From Rhodospirillales bacterium (GTDB lineage Bacteria; Pseudomonadota; Alphaproteobacteria; Rhodospirillales; Casp-alpha2), in NCBI GenBank assembly GCA_023145215.1, contig JAGLED010000045.1, positions 1 through 40,704 on the forward strand: a stretch of DNA of 40,704 bases. The letters are read 5' to 3'. A program made the position numbers and the translations under genes. The number at the start of each line of letters is the position of its first letter. Positions within the stretch are counted from its first letter, which is position 1. Below the pieces are notes generated by a model. It saw nothing but the letters and a program-made list of their open reading frames with translations, was not told the origin of the DNA and made no database searches. This document shows positions 8,649-17,888 of the stretch, piece after piece.

Positions 8649-9833
8649 ATGTTTATTTCCTGCCCGAACTGCTCGACGCGCTACAACGTCTCCGCCGCCC
8701 AGTTGGGGGGCGGCAAATCCGTCAAGTGTTCGAACTGCGGCAATACCTGGCACCAGCAGCCGGTTGCCGATCCGCCGCCGCCCGCCATGCCGAGAGGCGG
8801 ACAGCACCAGCAGTACGCGCAACCGCAACAACCCTATCCCTACCCGCCGCAGGGGCAGCCGGGCTACCCGCCCCCGCCGCCGGGCTATCCGCCTTATCCA
8901 TACCCGCCGCAGGGCGCGCCGGGTTATCCGCCGCCGGGCTACCCGCCGCAGGCCGAACAGCCCGCGCCGGCACCGGCTCCCGCGCCGCCGCCCCCTCCGC
9001 CGCCGCCGCCGCCCGAACCGGTCGACGAGGAAGGAGATACGGCACTGCCGGATATGGACGATCTCACCGACGACGATCCGATGGCGGCCTTCGCCGTCGA
9101 CGACGAGTCGGAAGATGACGAGGACGAGCTCTCTTCTGAAGATATCGAAGCGATGTTCGGCGACGACGACGATGACGACGGCGCGCCGCTCGGCTCGATG
9201 GTCGAAGCCCCCGCCGACGATGACGAAGAAGAAGACGAGGACATCGACGACCTCGACGATCTCGAGGAGCCGGAACCGATTCCGCAGGTGTTCACCGCCG
9301 AAGAGACCGGCGACGACGAATACGAGGACGACGACGAGGACGAAGAAGAGGACGCGGGCGCCGGCAAGGGCTCGATCATGAAGATCGTGCTGGCTGCAGT
9401 GCTGGCGATCTTCGTCGGGCTTATCGCGGCGGCGATCTTCCTGAAAGACATGGTGGTCGAATTCGTCCCCGCGGCGGAAGGCGTCTACTCGATGATCGGT
9501 CTCGGCGACGATGCGCTCGGCGCCGGGCTTTCGATCAACGACGTCAAAAGCACGCGCGAGAGCATCGCGGGCAAGGACGTGCTGGTGGTCAGGGGTGTGA
9601 TCGTCAACGTGTCGGACAGTGAGCGGCCGGTGCCGATGCTGGAACTCCGGCTTTCCGACCTCGACGGCAAGCTGGTGCAATCCGCGAACACCGCGCCCTT
9701 GAAGAAGCAGCTGACCGCCGGCGATCAGATCGGTTTCAAGATCCAGGTCGAAGACCCGTCACCGCTGGCCCGCAGGCTCGAAGTCACGTTCATCGAACGC
9801 GGCGGCGACGGCGCACCGAACGCGGCGCAGTAG
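8649..9833 (+). CDS. Zinc-ribbon / DUF3426 membrane protein with proline-rich and acidic linkers
   Basis: A 394-residue protein. An MJ0042-type zinc ribbon opens it (C5, C8, C27, C30 in CPNC...CSNC). A Pro/Tyr/Gly-rich stretch follows (about residues 40-115, repeats of YPPQG and GYPPP), then a strongly acidic Asp/Glu tract (about 120-240). One membrane helix lies at about 244-265 (IVLAAVLAIFVGLIAAAIF), and a C-terminal DUF3426 domain (about 285-385) lies beyond it, presumably periplasmic. Members are common in proteobacteria; their role is undefined. ATG 8649 is chosen because the zinc-ribbon family starts with MxxxCPxC and a promoter lies just upstream. It is divergent from ftsEX, hinting at an envelope role. 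Confidence 0.88.
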   Translation: MFISCPNCSTRYNVSAAQLGGGKSVKCSNCGNTWHQQPVADPPPPAMPRGGQHQQYAQPQQPYPYPPQGQPGYPPPPPGYPPYPYPPQGAPGYPPPGYPPQAEQPAPAPAPAPPPPPPPPPPEPVDEEGDTALPDMDDLTDDDPMAAFAVDDESEDDEDELSSEDIEAMFGDDDDDDGAPLGSMVEAPADDDEEEDEDIDDLDDLEEPEPIPQVFTAEETGDDEYEDDDEDEEEDAGAGKGSIMKIVLAAVLAIFVGLIAAAIFLKDMVVEFVPAAEGVYSMIGLGDDALGAGLSINDVKSTRESIAGKDVLVVRGVIVNVSDSERPVPMLELRLSDLDGKLVQSANTAPLKKQLTAGDQIGFKIQVEDPSPLARRLEVTFIERGGDGAPNAAQ

Positions 9834-9856
9834 GCTCTCAAACTTTCTTTGGGGTA

Positions 9857-9974
9857 GCCCCTCATCCTGTCCTTCTCCCAAGGGAGAAGGAACGTACGTT
9901 TATACTTCCCTCTCCCCAGGGAGAGGGTGGCGCTTGCCCCGGGCTTGTTCGGGACGGGCGCCGGGTGAGGGGCC
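9857..9974. repeat. REP/BIME-like element, CCCTCTCCC type
   Basis: Outer ends GCCCCTCATCC and GGGTGAGGGGC are imperfect inverted repeats. Inside lie two palindromes (TTCTCCCAAGGGAGAA and CCCTCTCCCCAGGGAGAGGG). The element fills the space between the convergent zinc-ribbon and DUF4175 genes. Similar elements lie at 24036 and 29024. Confidence 0.75.
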
Positions 9975-9992
9975 CTTGTTCGCGGGAAGCGT

Positions 9993-12644
9993 TCAGAAAA
10001 TATCCAAGAGCCGGTCGATGTAATCGAGTTCGATCTGCGGGCGGTTGCGCTCACCCGCGCGGCGGCGGAGTTCGTCGAGGATTTCCCGGGCGCGCCGCAT
10101 CTCCGTACGGTTGGGCACGGTGACGTCCGAATCCTCGACCGCCGCACCCTGACCGTTCTCGTTGGTGTTGCGCCGGCCGAACGGGTCGAACTGCCCTTCC
10201 CGCCCCGGCATTGAGCGCGTGCCGCTGGTCACGCCGAGTTGCTGGCCGAACTGTTGCGCCAGCATCTGCGACATCTGGTTGGTGGCGTTCCTGAGCTCTT
10301 CCAATGCCTGCGTCTGGTTGCGCGCGGAATCGGAAAGCTCACCCTTGCCGAGATTGCGGCCCGACTGGTCCATCTGCTGTTCCGCGCGGCCGAGATTTTC
10401 GGGAATCTGGCCCATTAGCTCGTCCATCTGCATCATCAATTCGCCGAGGCGTTTCCTGAGCGCGTTCTGCTGTTCCTGCGTCGGCGCGCCCTGCTCGCCG
10501 GCCTGCTGGCCGTTCTCACCCTGCTGACCTTGCTGACCTTGCTGGCCTTGTTGACCTTGCTGCCCCTGTTGTTGACCCTGCTGCTGGCCCTGGCGCTGCT
10601 GCTGCCCCATCTGTCCCTGATTGCCCAGTTGCGGCGGACGCTGGGTCTGACGGCGCAGGCCTTCCTGGAACGTGCGGTCGAGGAGGTCCTGCTGGTCCTG
10701 GGTCAGCGAACGTAGCCCGTCCATCAGCTTCTTAGCTTCCGCCATGGCCGGGTTCGACTGCTGCATCTTGAGGCCCTGACGAAGCTGCTCCAGCATCTGC
10801 TGCATTTGCGCCAGCATTTGTTCGGCGGCCTCGCGGTTACCGGTCTGCGCCAGTTCCTTAATCTTATCCAGCATCTCCTGGATGTCCTGGGTCTGCATCT
10901 GCGACTGGTCCGGCATCTGCGGCAGTTCGTCGAGACCCATTTCCTGCAAGCGGTCGACAAGCGCCTGCATGTAGCGGTCCATCGCTTCCTGCAGCTCGCG
11001 CATGACCTTGTCGAGTTCTTCGCCCAGCTTGCCGTCGCGGAGCGCCTGCATCGCCTCTTCTTGGAGACGCATCAGGTCAGCTTCCGCGAGGGCGAATTCG
11101 CCATCTTCGATTCTCAGCGCGGTCTCCCATAAAAGCCGCTGCACGCCCGGCACCACGCCCGTGCCGTCGGCGTAGCCGAGCCGGTTGGCCGCCGCACGGA
11201 TCGCCAGGAACGCCACCGTGTCGTCGAAGAAACGTTTCGGATAGAGCGACAGTTCGAGCAGATTGTTGGCGATGATTTCCATCATCTCGCGGTCGGCGTC
11301 GTTGAGAATCTTTCGTGCCTCGGCAAGTTCGCGCGCGACCGGATGATTGAAGATGCGCTCGGGCAACACGACCTCGACCCCGTCGGTTTCGGTCACTTGC
11401 CCGGCCGTATCTTCGGCGATCAGCTTCACCTGCACCGGCAGCCCGGCCCACGGATGCGCCGAGAAATCGCGGAGATGCGTCGCCTTGATGTCGCGGCGGT
11501 CGCCGGACAACGGCACCTCGACGCGGATTTCATCCTCGCCGCCCGGCACCGGCCTGCCGTTCGGACGGCGGATCGTCATTTCGATCAGCTTGATCCCGTA
11601 ATCGTCGGAGGCGAGATAGACCACCTGTAGCTGGGTGTCGCGCTGGCGCGATGGCGCCTGTTCGAATTCGATCACCGGGGGCGTATCGCCGGCGACCACG
11701 ACCGGCCATTCGGCGAGGGTGTCGCTGCCGATCCCGAGATTGAGGGTCCCCGCCCCGGTCGCCGCCGCGTCGACCGACAACTCCAGCTTATAAGACGTGC
11801 TCGATGTATCGCCCAGCTGGGCCAGCGGGAAGCGGTCCTTTCCCAGACCCAACGTCGGCGCCGCCGGGGCGTCGGTGGCGTGTACCAGTATCTGCGATCC
11901 CACGGGAACGATCAGCGTCGGGCGTGCCCCCGCACCGGGCGCCACCGCATCCGCGTCCGCCGTGTCTGTTTTTTCAGGGGCGCGCCCGATCCCGTTGACG
12001 ACGGTCGGCGCTAACCCGGTGTAGGCAGGCGGCGTGATCCACATGTCCATCGAGATGGCGGCCGACCCGCCACTCCCGCCGATCGGGTTAAGCGCCCGGA
12101 GCAATCGTTCGACCGGCTCCGCCCCGCCCATCAGAACACCGACAAAAAGAACGAGGACCGGGATGAACCGGAGCCCGAGCCGGTCGATCCCGGCGACACC
12201 CGGCCTGGGCGAGGGATAGGTCAGGTTTTCGGTCTGTTTCAGGGCGCGGTCGATGTGCGTCTGCCACAGGATACGCCCGTCGGCGGACAGCTTTTCCTGC
12301 GCCGGACGATCGAACAACGCCGTCAACGGCCTGTGTTTCAGGCCCGACGCAGCCTCGACCCGGCGCGCGGCCTCGGCCCCCGAAACCGGGCCGCAAGCGG
12401 CATAGATGCCTTTGACGGAAAAACCGAACAACACCGCGATCAAGGCAAGAATGATGCCATGCAATGCATCGGGAAGCGCGGGCAATACGTCGGTCAGCGC
12501 GACGCCGACAAACAGGATGATGACGGCAACAGGTGCCCAGAGTACACGCCAAAGACGTTCCCAGCGAATTGTCAGCACCGCGGCCTGCAGCGCGTTCGAC
12601 AATCGGGAGACGCCGTCCTGCGTCTTCTCGGGGGCTTCCGTCAT
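9993..12644 (-). CDS. DUF4175 (TIGR02302-family) membrane protein
   Basis: An 883-residue protein conserved in alphaproteobacteria. It has two N-terminal membrane helices (WAPVAVIILFVGVALTDVL and a second near residues 50-70), a third near residue 170, and then a large periplasmic part. The C-terminal half is helical and rich in Gln and Met (LQEMGLDELPQMPDQSQMQ). A low-complexity run of QGQQ/GQQGQQ units occurs at about residues 673-705. The function is unknown. Its ATG overlaps the lysA stop by 4 bases (ATGA), so it is translated with lysA. The internal CTGCTGACC-like nucleotide repeat at 10520-10600 is this Gln/Gly coding tract. Confidence 0.85.
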   Translation of the reverse strand: MTEAPEKTQDGVSRLSNALQAAVLTIRWERLWRVLWAPVAVIILFVGVALTDVLPALPDALHGIILALIAVLFGFSVKGIYAACGPVSGAEAARRVEAASGLKHRPLTALFDRPAQEKLSADGRILWQTHIDRALKQTENLTYPSPRPGVAGIDRLGLRFIPVLVLFVGVLMGGAEPVERLLRALNPIGGSGGSAAISMDMWITPPAYTGLAPTVVNGIGRAPEKTDTADADAVAPGAGARPTLIVPVGSQILVHATDAPAAPTLGLGKDRFPLAQLGDTSSTSYKLELSVDAAATGAGTLNLGIGSDTLAEWPVVVAGDTPPVIEFEQAPSRQRDTQLQVVYLASDDYGIKLIEMTIRRPNGRPVPGGEDEIRVEVPLSGDRRDIKATHLRDFSAHPWAGLPVQVKLIAEDTAGQVTETDGVEVVLPERIFNHPVARELAEARKILNDADREMMEIIANNLLELSLYPKRFFDDTVAFLAIRAAANRLGYADGTGVVPGVQRLLWETALRIEDGEFALAEADLMRLQEEAMQALRDGKLGEELDKVMRELQEAMDRYMQALVDRLQEMGLDELPQMPDQSQMQTQDIQEMLDKIKELAQTGNREAAEQMLAQMQQMLEQLRQGLKMQQSNPAMAEAKKLMDGLRSLTQDQQDLLDRTFQEGLRRQTQRPPQLGNQGQMGQQQRQGQQQGQQQGQQGQQGQQGQQGQQGENGQQAGEQGAPTQEQQNALRKRLGELMMQMDELMGQIPENLGRAEQQMDQSGRNLGKGELSDSARNQTQALEELRNATNQMSQMLAQQFGQQLGVTSGTRSMPGREGQFDPFGRRNTNENGQGAAVEDSDVTVPNRTEMRRAREILDELRRRAGERNRPQIELDYIDRLLDIF

Positions 12645-13942
12645 CCACTGGCCTCCCTGGGCATGTCGCCCGGCAAGGGTGCGGCGAGCCATTCCGGCAC
12701 GCGTTCACGGTCCATCACGCTTTCGATCCTGAGCCGTTCGGCGACGACGGCATAGTCGGCGCCGTTGACCAGCACTTCGGGGATCAGGTCGCGGCCGTTG
12801 TATGTCGACGACATCACCGCACCGTAGGCGCCCGCGGAACGGAACGCGACAAGCGCGCCCGCTTCGACGGCCGGCATCAGGCGTTCCCGGGCGAAGGTAT
12901 CGCCGGATTCGCAGATCGGCCCGACGATATCGACCGGCGCCATGTTGTCGCCGGGGTGCGGTTCATTCACCGGGATCACCGTATGGTGGGCATCGTACAT
13001 GGCGGGCCGGATCAGGTCGTTCATGGCGGCGTCCAGGATCAGGAACGAGCGGTCGACGCCCTTTTTCAGATAGACGACGCTGCTGACCAGAATGCCCGCA
13101 TTGCCGCAGATCATGCGGCCGGGTTCGAACGCCAGCTTGCAGCCGATCCCGTCCATGACCTCCTTGACCATGCGTCCATATTCCGCCGGGCTCGGCGGGT
13201 TTTCGGCGTCATAAGGGATGCCCAGCCCACCGCCGAGGTCGACGACGCGGATGTCATGGCCCTGTCCGCGCAACGTTTCGACCAGGCCACGTACTTTCGT
13301 ATAGGCCGCCCGGTAAGGGGTGAGGTCGGTCAACTGCGAGCCGATATGGACGGCAACGCCGACAACGTCGATACCCGGCAGCTTGGCGGCTTCGGCAAAC
13401 ACGCTTTCGGCCTGTTCCCAGGCGATGCCGAACTTGTTCTCGCTCAACCCCGTCGTGATCTTCTTGTGGGTTTTCGCATCCACGTCCGGATTGACCCGGA
13501 TCGCGATCGGCGCGGTGACACCCATCGACGCGGCGATTTCGGAAAGACTGTGCAGTTCCGGTTGTGATTCGACGTTGATCTGGTGCACGCCCGCGGCCAG
13601 CGCGGCCTTCAGTTCGCCGGCGGTCTTGCCGACACCGGAAAACACGATCTTGGAGGCCGGAATACCCGCCGCGATGGCGCGCTGCATCTCGCCCGCGGAC
13701 ACGATGTCCGCCCCCGCGCCAAGCTGCGCCAGCGTCGCCAGAACGCCGATATTCCCGTTTGCCTTGACCGCGAAATAGACCTGGTGATCGGTCCCCGCGA
13801 GAGCCTCGTCGAACACCGTATAGTGGCGCGTCAGCGTCGCCGTGGAATAGCAATAGAACGGTGTGCCCACGGCATCCGCGATATCGGCGACGCGAACGTC
13901 CTCGGCGTACAGTTCACCGTTCCGGTAGTTGAAATGATCCAC
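12641..13942 (-). CDS. lysA: Diaminopimelate decarboxylase
   Basis: A 433-residue PLP enzyme that converts meso-diaminopimelate to L-lysine, the last step of lysine synthesis. The PLP lysine is K60 in YFAVKANGN. Also visible are the glycine-rich phosphate-binding VVDLGGGLGIPY, the EPGRMICGNAG motif and CESGDTF (C344), which contributes across the dimer. The start is GTG at 13942, supported by AAGGAG five bases upstream. It lies between lptM and the DUF4175 gene, an arrangement common in alphaproteobacteria. Confidence 0.96.
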   Translation of the reverse strand: MDHFNYRNGELYAEDVRVADIADAVGTPFYCYSTATLTRHYTVFDEALAGTDHQVYFAVKANGNIGVLATLAQLGAGADIVSAGEMQRAIAAGIPASKIVFSGVGKTAGELKAALAAGVHQINVESQPELHSLSEIAASMGVTAPIAIRVNPDVDAKTHKKITTGLSENKFGIAWEQAESVFAEAAKLPGIDVVGVAVHIGSQLTDLTPYRAAYTKVRGLVETLRGQGHDIRVVDLGGGLGIPYDAENPPSPAEYGRMVKEVMDGIGCKLAFEPGRMICGNAGILVSSVVYLKKGVDRSFLILDAAMNDLIRPAMYDAHHTVIPVNEPHPGDNMAPVDIVGPICESGDTFARERLMPAVEAGALVAFRSAGAYGAVMSSTYNGRDLIPEVLVNGADYAVVAERLRIESVMDRERVPEWLAAPLPGDMPREASG

Positions 13943-13986
13943 GTCCGCTCCTTGCCGTCAAAACCCAGGCGCTGCCGCCCGGGCAC

Positions 13987-14250
13987 CTATTTCGATTGAA
14001 TGTCCGTCGCCGCGGGCGGCGGCGTATAAACATCCGAGCTCGGATCGCGGCGGCGCGTATCGGTCGTCGTGCCCACCGGTGCCGGACGGGCACGGGGCGC
14101 CGAAACCGCATCGGCTGACGGCGCCGGATACGTGCGCGGATACGTGCCGCCCTCCGGGAACTTCGGCGGCGATTTCACGCCGCACCCGGAAACGACCGCG
14201 GCCAGCAACAGGACCAGCGGCCAACGCCTGATCAACTCGCTCATTTTCAT
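13987..14250 (-). CDS. lptM: Small lipoprotein, LptM-like
   Basis: An 87-residue precursor with a basic start, hydrophobic helix and lipobox VVSGC, followed by GVKSPPKFPEG. This resembles the CG-x-K/x-P-x-x-FP start of LptM (formerly YifL), a small outer-membrane lipoprotein that in E. coli assists assembly of the LptD/E lipopolysaccharide translocon. The rest is Pro/Ala/Thr-rich and disordered. Position directly upstream of lysA (44-base gap) is typical for this family. Alternative starts are GTG 14253 and ATG 14244; none has a strong ribosome site. A short inverted repeat (ACCCTT/AAGGGT) lies just upstream. Confidence 0.75.
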   Translation of the reverse strand: MKMSELIRRWPLVLLLAAVVSGCGVKSPPKFPEGGTYPRTYPAPSADAVSAPRARPAPVGTTTDTRRRDPSSDVYTPPPAATDIQSK

Positions 14251-14332
14251 CACATCATACTAGTCGCCAACCCTTTCAAGGGTCCAGACACATTCGCGGG
14301 AGCATCGTCTCTAAACGACTGCGCCACGGACG

Positions 14333-14360
14333 AAAAAAGCCGGCGGTGTAAACCGCCGGC
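14333..14360 (-). terminator. Rho-independent terminator after the periplasmic coiled-coil gene
   Basis: On the minus strand a perfect 9-bp stem GCCGGCGGT/ACCGCCGGC with a 4-base loop is followed by TTTTTT. It lies 45 bases past the stop at 14406. On the plus strand the same hairpin is followed by CGGGTTTTT. It separates the coiled-coil pair from lptM-lysA, so those genes need their own promoter. Confidence 0.85.
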
Positions 14361-14405
14361 CGGGTTTTTCGCACGGCCTGGGGTGGCCGCGAAAGGATCG
14401 ATGGG

Positions 14406-14867
14406 TCACGAGGATCCGCTGAGCTCGCGCTCGGCGTTGTTCCAGGCCTCGGACATGTCGTTATAGGCGTCCGAAAAACCGTCCTTCACGTCGTCCCACG
14501 CATCCTTGCTGCTGTCCTTCAGATCGTCGAACCAGCCAGCGACCTTGGCCCGCTGTTCACGAAGGGCCGCCATGGCGTTCTTCGATTTTTCGCGGGTCGC
14601 CTCGCTCATGCTATCCCAGTTCTCGTCGATCCGGGTCTGCAGTTCGACCATCCGGTCGTCGATCTCGTCGAGGGCATCCTCGACCGCGTCGACGGCTTCT
14701 TCCTTCTGTTCGACGCTATACTCCTTGAGCGACGTCAGAAGTTCGGAGGTGTCCTGCTTGATTTGCTCGACGCTGTAATCCTGACTGTCGGCCATCGCAT
14801 GGTGGACCGGCTGTGCGGCCAGAAGAAGTGCGGCGGCAGCGGCGTAAATAGGTAAACGGAAAGTCAT
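14406..14867 (-). CDS. Secreted coiled-coil protein related to its upstream neighbour
   Basis: A 153-residue protein with a clear signal peptide (MTFRLPIYAAAAALLLAAQ, cleavage near HHAMADS), so probably periplasmic. The mature part is highly charged and helical, with coiled-coil stretches (EEAVDAVEDALDEIDDRMVE). Its C terminus (DAWDDVKDGFSDAYNDMSEA) closely parallels the C terminus of the 95-residue neighbour (GAWEDLKTGIESASNQLGQA). The ATG at 14867 is chosen for AGGAGA upstream and the signal peptide; a longer frame to 14918 lacks both. A strong terminator follows. I infer a stress-related envelope role; no reaction is known. Confidence 0.8.
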   Translation of the reverse strand: MTFRLPIYAAAAALLLAAQPVHHAMADSQDYSVEQIKQDTSELLTSLKEYSVEQKEEAVDAVEDALDEIDDRMVELQTRIDENWDSMSEATREKSKNAMAALREQRAKVAGWFDDLKDSSKDAWDDVKDGFSDAYNDMSEAWNNAERELSGSS

Positions 14868-14955
14868 TATCGGTCTCCTGTCATTATGAGTCGGATGTAT
14901 GAAATCGGGCGTGGCCACGCGGGACGGTCACGCTTTGGAAAAATTCAGGGGGCGA

Positions 14956-15243
14956 TCAGTTAAACCGGGACTGCGCCGAACGGAGCGCCTGACCGAGTTG
15001 GTTGCTGGCCGACTCGATCCCGGTCTTGAGGTCTTCCCAAGCGCCTTCGCTGGCGTCCGAGAGTTCGTCCAGCTTCTCGCGGGCTTGGTTCTTCTTGTCA
15101 CGCAGGTCGTCGATCTCGCGGTTGAGCGCGATCTGCGCATCGGCGTCGGCCTTGTCGGCCTTGGCGCGCAGCTTGTCGATCTCGGCGGACCATTCGTCCA
15201 ACTGCGCCTGAACTTTTTGCTGATATGCCTGTTTGTTACTCAT
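14956..15243 (-). CDS. Sll1863-family stress-response coiled-coil protein
   Basis: A 95-residue soluble protein, almost wholly helical, with alternating Lys/Asp/Ala heptads (EIDKLRAKADKADADAQIAL) and a C-terminal segment GAWEDLKTGIESASNQLGQA. It resembles the small coiled-coil family named after Synechocystis sll1863, reported as stress-induced. There is no signal peptide, so it is probably cytosolic. GAGGAA precedes the ATG. It lies 88 bases before the signal-peptide-bearing relative on the same strand, and both are inserted between argH and lptM. Confidence 0.8.
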   Translation of the reverse strand: MSNKQAYQQKVQAQLDEWSAEIDKLRAKADKADADAQIALNREIDDLRDKKNQAREKLDELSDASEGAWEDLKTGIESASNQLGQALRSAQSRFN

Positions 15244-15429
15244 TGAATATTCCTCGCTGCTTAAAATTGTTTGTACTCAACCACCTAGGTAGCCGAGCAC
15301 GAATTGCAAACGCATGCGGGAATAACGCCAGATCGTTAGGAACAGAACCGGAACGTCATCATGATTCAAGAATGAGGCGTGTTCGGACGCAATAATGTTA
15401 CTGAGCGCAACGCGCCGAAAAACGGCCGG

Positions 15430-16851
15430 TCAGAGCCAGCGTGCGCGCGCGTCCTGCACCTGGCGGGCGACGTTTTCGGGCGCCGTGCCGCCGAAGCTCC
15501 GCCGGCTGGCGACCGAGTTGTCGACGCCCAGCACCCCGAACACATCCTCGGTAATGCCTTTCTCGATGGAACGCATGTCGTCGAGGGAGAGATCTTCGAG
15601 ACCGCAGCCCTTTTGCTCCGCCATCTTGACCAATGCGCCGGTGACGTGGTGGGCGTCCCGGAACGGCATGGCGAGCGTTCTCACCAGCCAGTCGGCGAGG
15701 TCGGTCGCGGTCGAGAAGCCCTTTCCGGCATCGGCCTTCATCCGCGCCGCATTAAACACCGCGCCTTCGATCATGCCGGTCATGGCGGCCAGCGACAGCG
15801 CCATGGTGTCGGCGACTTCGAACACCGGCTCCTTGTCGTCCTGCATGTCCTTGCCGTAGGTCATCGGCAGACCCTTCATGACGATCATCAGCGCGTTCAG
15901 CATACCGATCACGCGGCCCGCCTTGGCGCGCACCAGTTCGGCGGCGTCCGGGTTGCGTTTCTGCGGCATGATCGAACTGCCGGTCGAGAACTCGTCCGAC
16001 AACCTGACGTAACCGAACTGGTCCGAACACCAGAGCACGATCTCTTCGGCAAGGCGGGAAAGATGCACGGCCGCAATCGACGCCGCGCTCATATATTCCA
16101 TCGCGAAGTCCCGGTCCGACACCGCATCCAACGAGTTGGCCGCGGGCCTGTCGAAGCCGAGCGCCTTCGCCGTCTTTTCCCGGTCGATCGGAAACGACGT
16201 CCCGGCAAGCGCGGCGGCGCCCAGGGGGCTTTCATTCATCCGCGCACGCGCGTCTTTCACCCGGGAACGGTCGCGGCCCAGCATCTCGACATAGGCCAGC
16301 AGATGATGGCCGAGGGTCACGGGCTGTGCCGTCTGCATGTGGGTGAACCCCGGCATTACCGACGCCGCGTGTTTTTCCGCCTGGTCGATCAGCGCTTTCT
16401 GCAAAGCCTTGATGTCGCGGTCCATCCCGTCGAGCGCGTCGCGCACCCATAGTTTGAGGTCCGTCGCGACCTGGTCGTTTCGGGACCGCGCCGTGTGCAG
16501 ACGTCCCGCCGCATCGCCGATCAATTCCCGCAACCGCGATTCCACGTTCATGTGGATGTCTTCCAGCGCGGCCTTGAACTCGAAGCTCCCGCTTTCGATC
16601 TCGGATTTGATGTCGTCGAGGCCCTTGATGATCGCCGCCGCGTCGTCACCCGAGATAATCCCCTGGTCGGCCAGCATCTGCGCGTGCGCCTTCGAGCCCT
16701 GAATATCCTGCGCATAGAGCTTTTGATCGAAGCCGATGGACGCATTGATGGCTTCCATGACCGCCGACGGCCCCGCCGAAAAACGGCCGCCCCACATGGC
16801 GCTCGTGCCCTGTGCGTTATCCGGCTTTTTCACGTTCTTTTTCTCGGTCAT
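15430..16851 (-). CDS. argH: Argininosuccinate lyase
   Basis: A 473-residue cytosolic enzyme cleaving argininosuccinate into arginine and fumarate, the last step of arginine synthesis. The family signature [15 protein letters not shown] lies at about residues 288-300 and holds the catalytic serine loop. Other conserved parts are MWGGRF near the N terminus, [26 protein letters not shown] and the histidine in [24 protein letters not shown] precedes the ATG. It is divergent from the TlpA-like gene with a 57-base gap that must hold both promoters. Confidence 0.96.
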   Translation of the reverse strand: MTEKKNVKKPDNAQGTSAMWGGRFSAGPSAVMEAINASIGFDQKLYAQDIQGSKAHAQMLADQGIISGDDAAAIIKGLDDIKSEIESGSFEFKAALEDIHMNVESRLRELIGDAAGRLHTARSRNDQVATDLKLWVRDALDGMDRDIKALQKALIDQAEKHAASVMPGFTHMQTAQPVTLGHHLLAYVEMLGRDRSRVKDARARMNESPLGAAALAGTSFPIDREKTAKALGFDRPAANSLDAVSDRDFAMEYMSAASIAAVHLSRLAEEIVLWCSDQFGYVRLSDEFSTGSSIMPQKRNPDAAELVRAKAGRVIGMLNALMIVMKGLPMTYGKDMQDDKEPVFEVADTMALSLAAMTGMIEGAVFNAARMKADAGKGFSTATDLADWLVRTLAMPFRDAHHVTGALVKMAEQKGCGLEDLSLDDMRSIEKGITEDVFGVLGVDNSVASRRSFGGTAPENVARQVQDARARWL

Positions 16852-16908
16852 GGCATTCCTGCCTTCATCGTCCTAAATATGTCTGAAGCTCTTATACGAG
16901 GATATCCG

Positions 16909-17499
16909 ATGAAAGACGGGCTTTTCTGCCGCCACCTCAGACGAACGATCCCCGCGCTCGCGCTTGTCGGCGTGTTTTCCCTTATATCTCCTGCGCTTGC
17001 AAGCGAACATCAAGAACGCTGCGCAGCCGAGGGCCCGGCGTTCAAGGCGCTCACGGTCAACGAGACGGCAACCGTCCCGCCCGAGGTTCCGTTCTCGACC
17101 GCCGACGGCGGCACGAAGACACTGGCCGAGTTCGCCGGGCGCGGCGTCGTCGTCAACTTCTGGGCGACATGGTGCGCACCGTGCGTCCGCGAAATGCCGG
17201 AACTGGATCACATCAAGGAAGAGCTTGCGCCCGCCGGGATCGACGTCATCGCCGTCTCGATGGACCGCGGTGGCCACAAGGCGGTCGGCGAGTTCTACAA
17301 GCGTCTCGAGATCAAGAACCTGGAATCCCTCGTCGCCACTGCCAAGGATGGCAGCACGCTCAAAATCCGCGGCCTGCCGACGACGTTGCTGATCGATCCG
17401 AAGGGCCGCGAGGTCGCCCGCATCGTCGGGCTGTTCAAATACCAAACCCCCGAGAGCGTCGCTTTCCTGAAGCGCTGCATCGGGCCGGAGGGATCATGA
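16909..17499 (+). CDS. TlpA-like periplasmic thioredoxin
   Basis: A 196-residue thiol-disulfide oxidoreductase. An N-terminal signal (RRTIPALALVGVFSLISPALA) is followed by a thioredoxin fold with the active site WCAPC at residues 88-92 and the cis-proline loop GLPTTLLIDPKG. Such proteins reduce disulfides outside the cytoplasm, often in cytochrome maturation. ATG 16909 has GAGG seven bases upstream; ATG 16879 would add ten residues before the signal. Pairing divergent from argH is common in alphaproteobacteria. The stop overlaps the next ATG by 4 bases, so the two products are made together. Confidence 0.9.
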   Translation: MKDGLFCRHLRRTIPALALVGVFSLISPALASEHQERCAAEGPAFKALTVNETATVPPEVPFSTADGGTKTLAEFAGRGVVVNFWATWCAPCVREMPELDHIKEELAPAGIDVIAVSMDRGGHKAVGEFYKRLEIKNLESLVATAKDGSTLKIRGLPTTLLIDPKGREVARIVGLFKYQTPESVAFLKRCIGPEGS

Positions 17500-17840
17500 G
17501 CGGAACCATGAACCGGCGCCTCGTCATCATGTTCGGTGTCATCGCTATCGGTATCGGCGGGCTGTCCGGCTGTACGAAGCGGAACGCCAACGTCAACTGG
17601 CAGCACCCGACCCTTCCCAAGGAAGAGTGGGCCGCCGATTTCGGCGAGTGCCGGCGCTATGCCCGGCGCGAGATGGAACGCGAGGCCGGGCTGCCGGCAA
17701 TGGGCGCCCCCACCGACAACATCGGCGGCGGCACGTCGAGCTTCAATTCATCGATGAACAAGTACCACCTGCAGAAATATCAGGACAAAGCCTTCGCCGA
17801 CTGCATGCGCAGGCTCGGTTACGTGCCGATTTCGAAGTAG
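17496..17840 (+). CDS. Small lipoprotein of unknown function
   Basis: A 114-residue precursor with a hydrophobic signal (LVIMFGVIAIGIGGLSGC) whose LSGC lipobox predicts lipid attachment. The mature part has WQHPTLPKEEWAADFGECRRYARREMERE and a second cysteine in FADCMRRLGYVP. The spaced DxxxC...DCMxxxGY pattern is common in small alphaproteobacterial surface proteins. No function is known. It is translationally coupled to the thioredoxin gene, which could reduce or oxidise its paired cysteines; that link is speculative. Confidence 0.8.
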   Translation: MSGTMNRRLVIMFGVIAIGIGGLSGCTKRNANVNWQHPTLPKEEWAADFGECRRYARREMEREAGLPAMGAPTDNIGGGTSSFNSSMNKYHLQKYQDKAFADCMRRLGYVPISK

Positions 17841-17888
17841 CGCCATATTTCCCCGCTTTGCCGGTATTCCACCATCCAACCTCTTCCC

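Noticed and set aside
10520-10625. Tandem CTGCTGACC-like DNA repeat
   Set aside because: It is the coding tract for Gln/Gly repeats of the DUF4175 protein, not a separate satellite or array.
15244-15429. Possible EcfG (general stress) promoter for the coiled-coil pair
   Set aside because: GGAAC motifs are present at 15339 and 15350 but on the wrong strand, and no partner CGTT lies at the right spacing.
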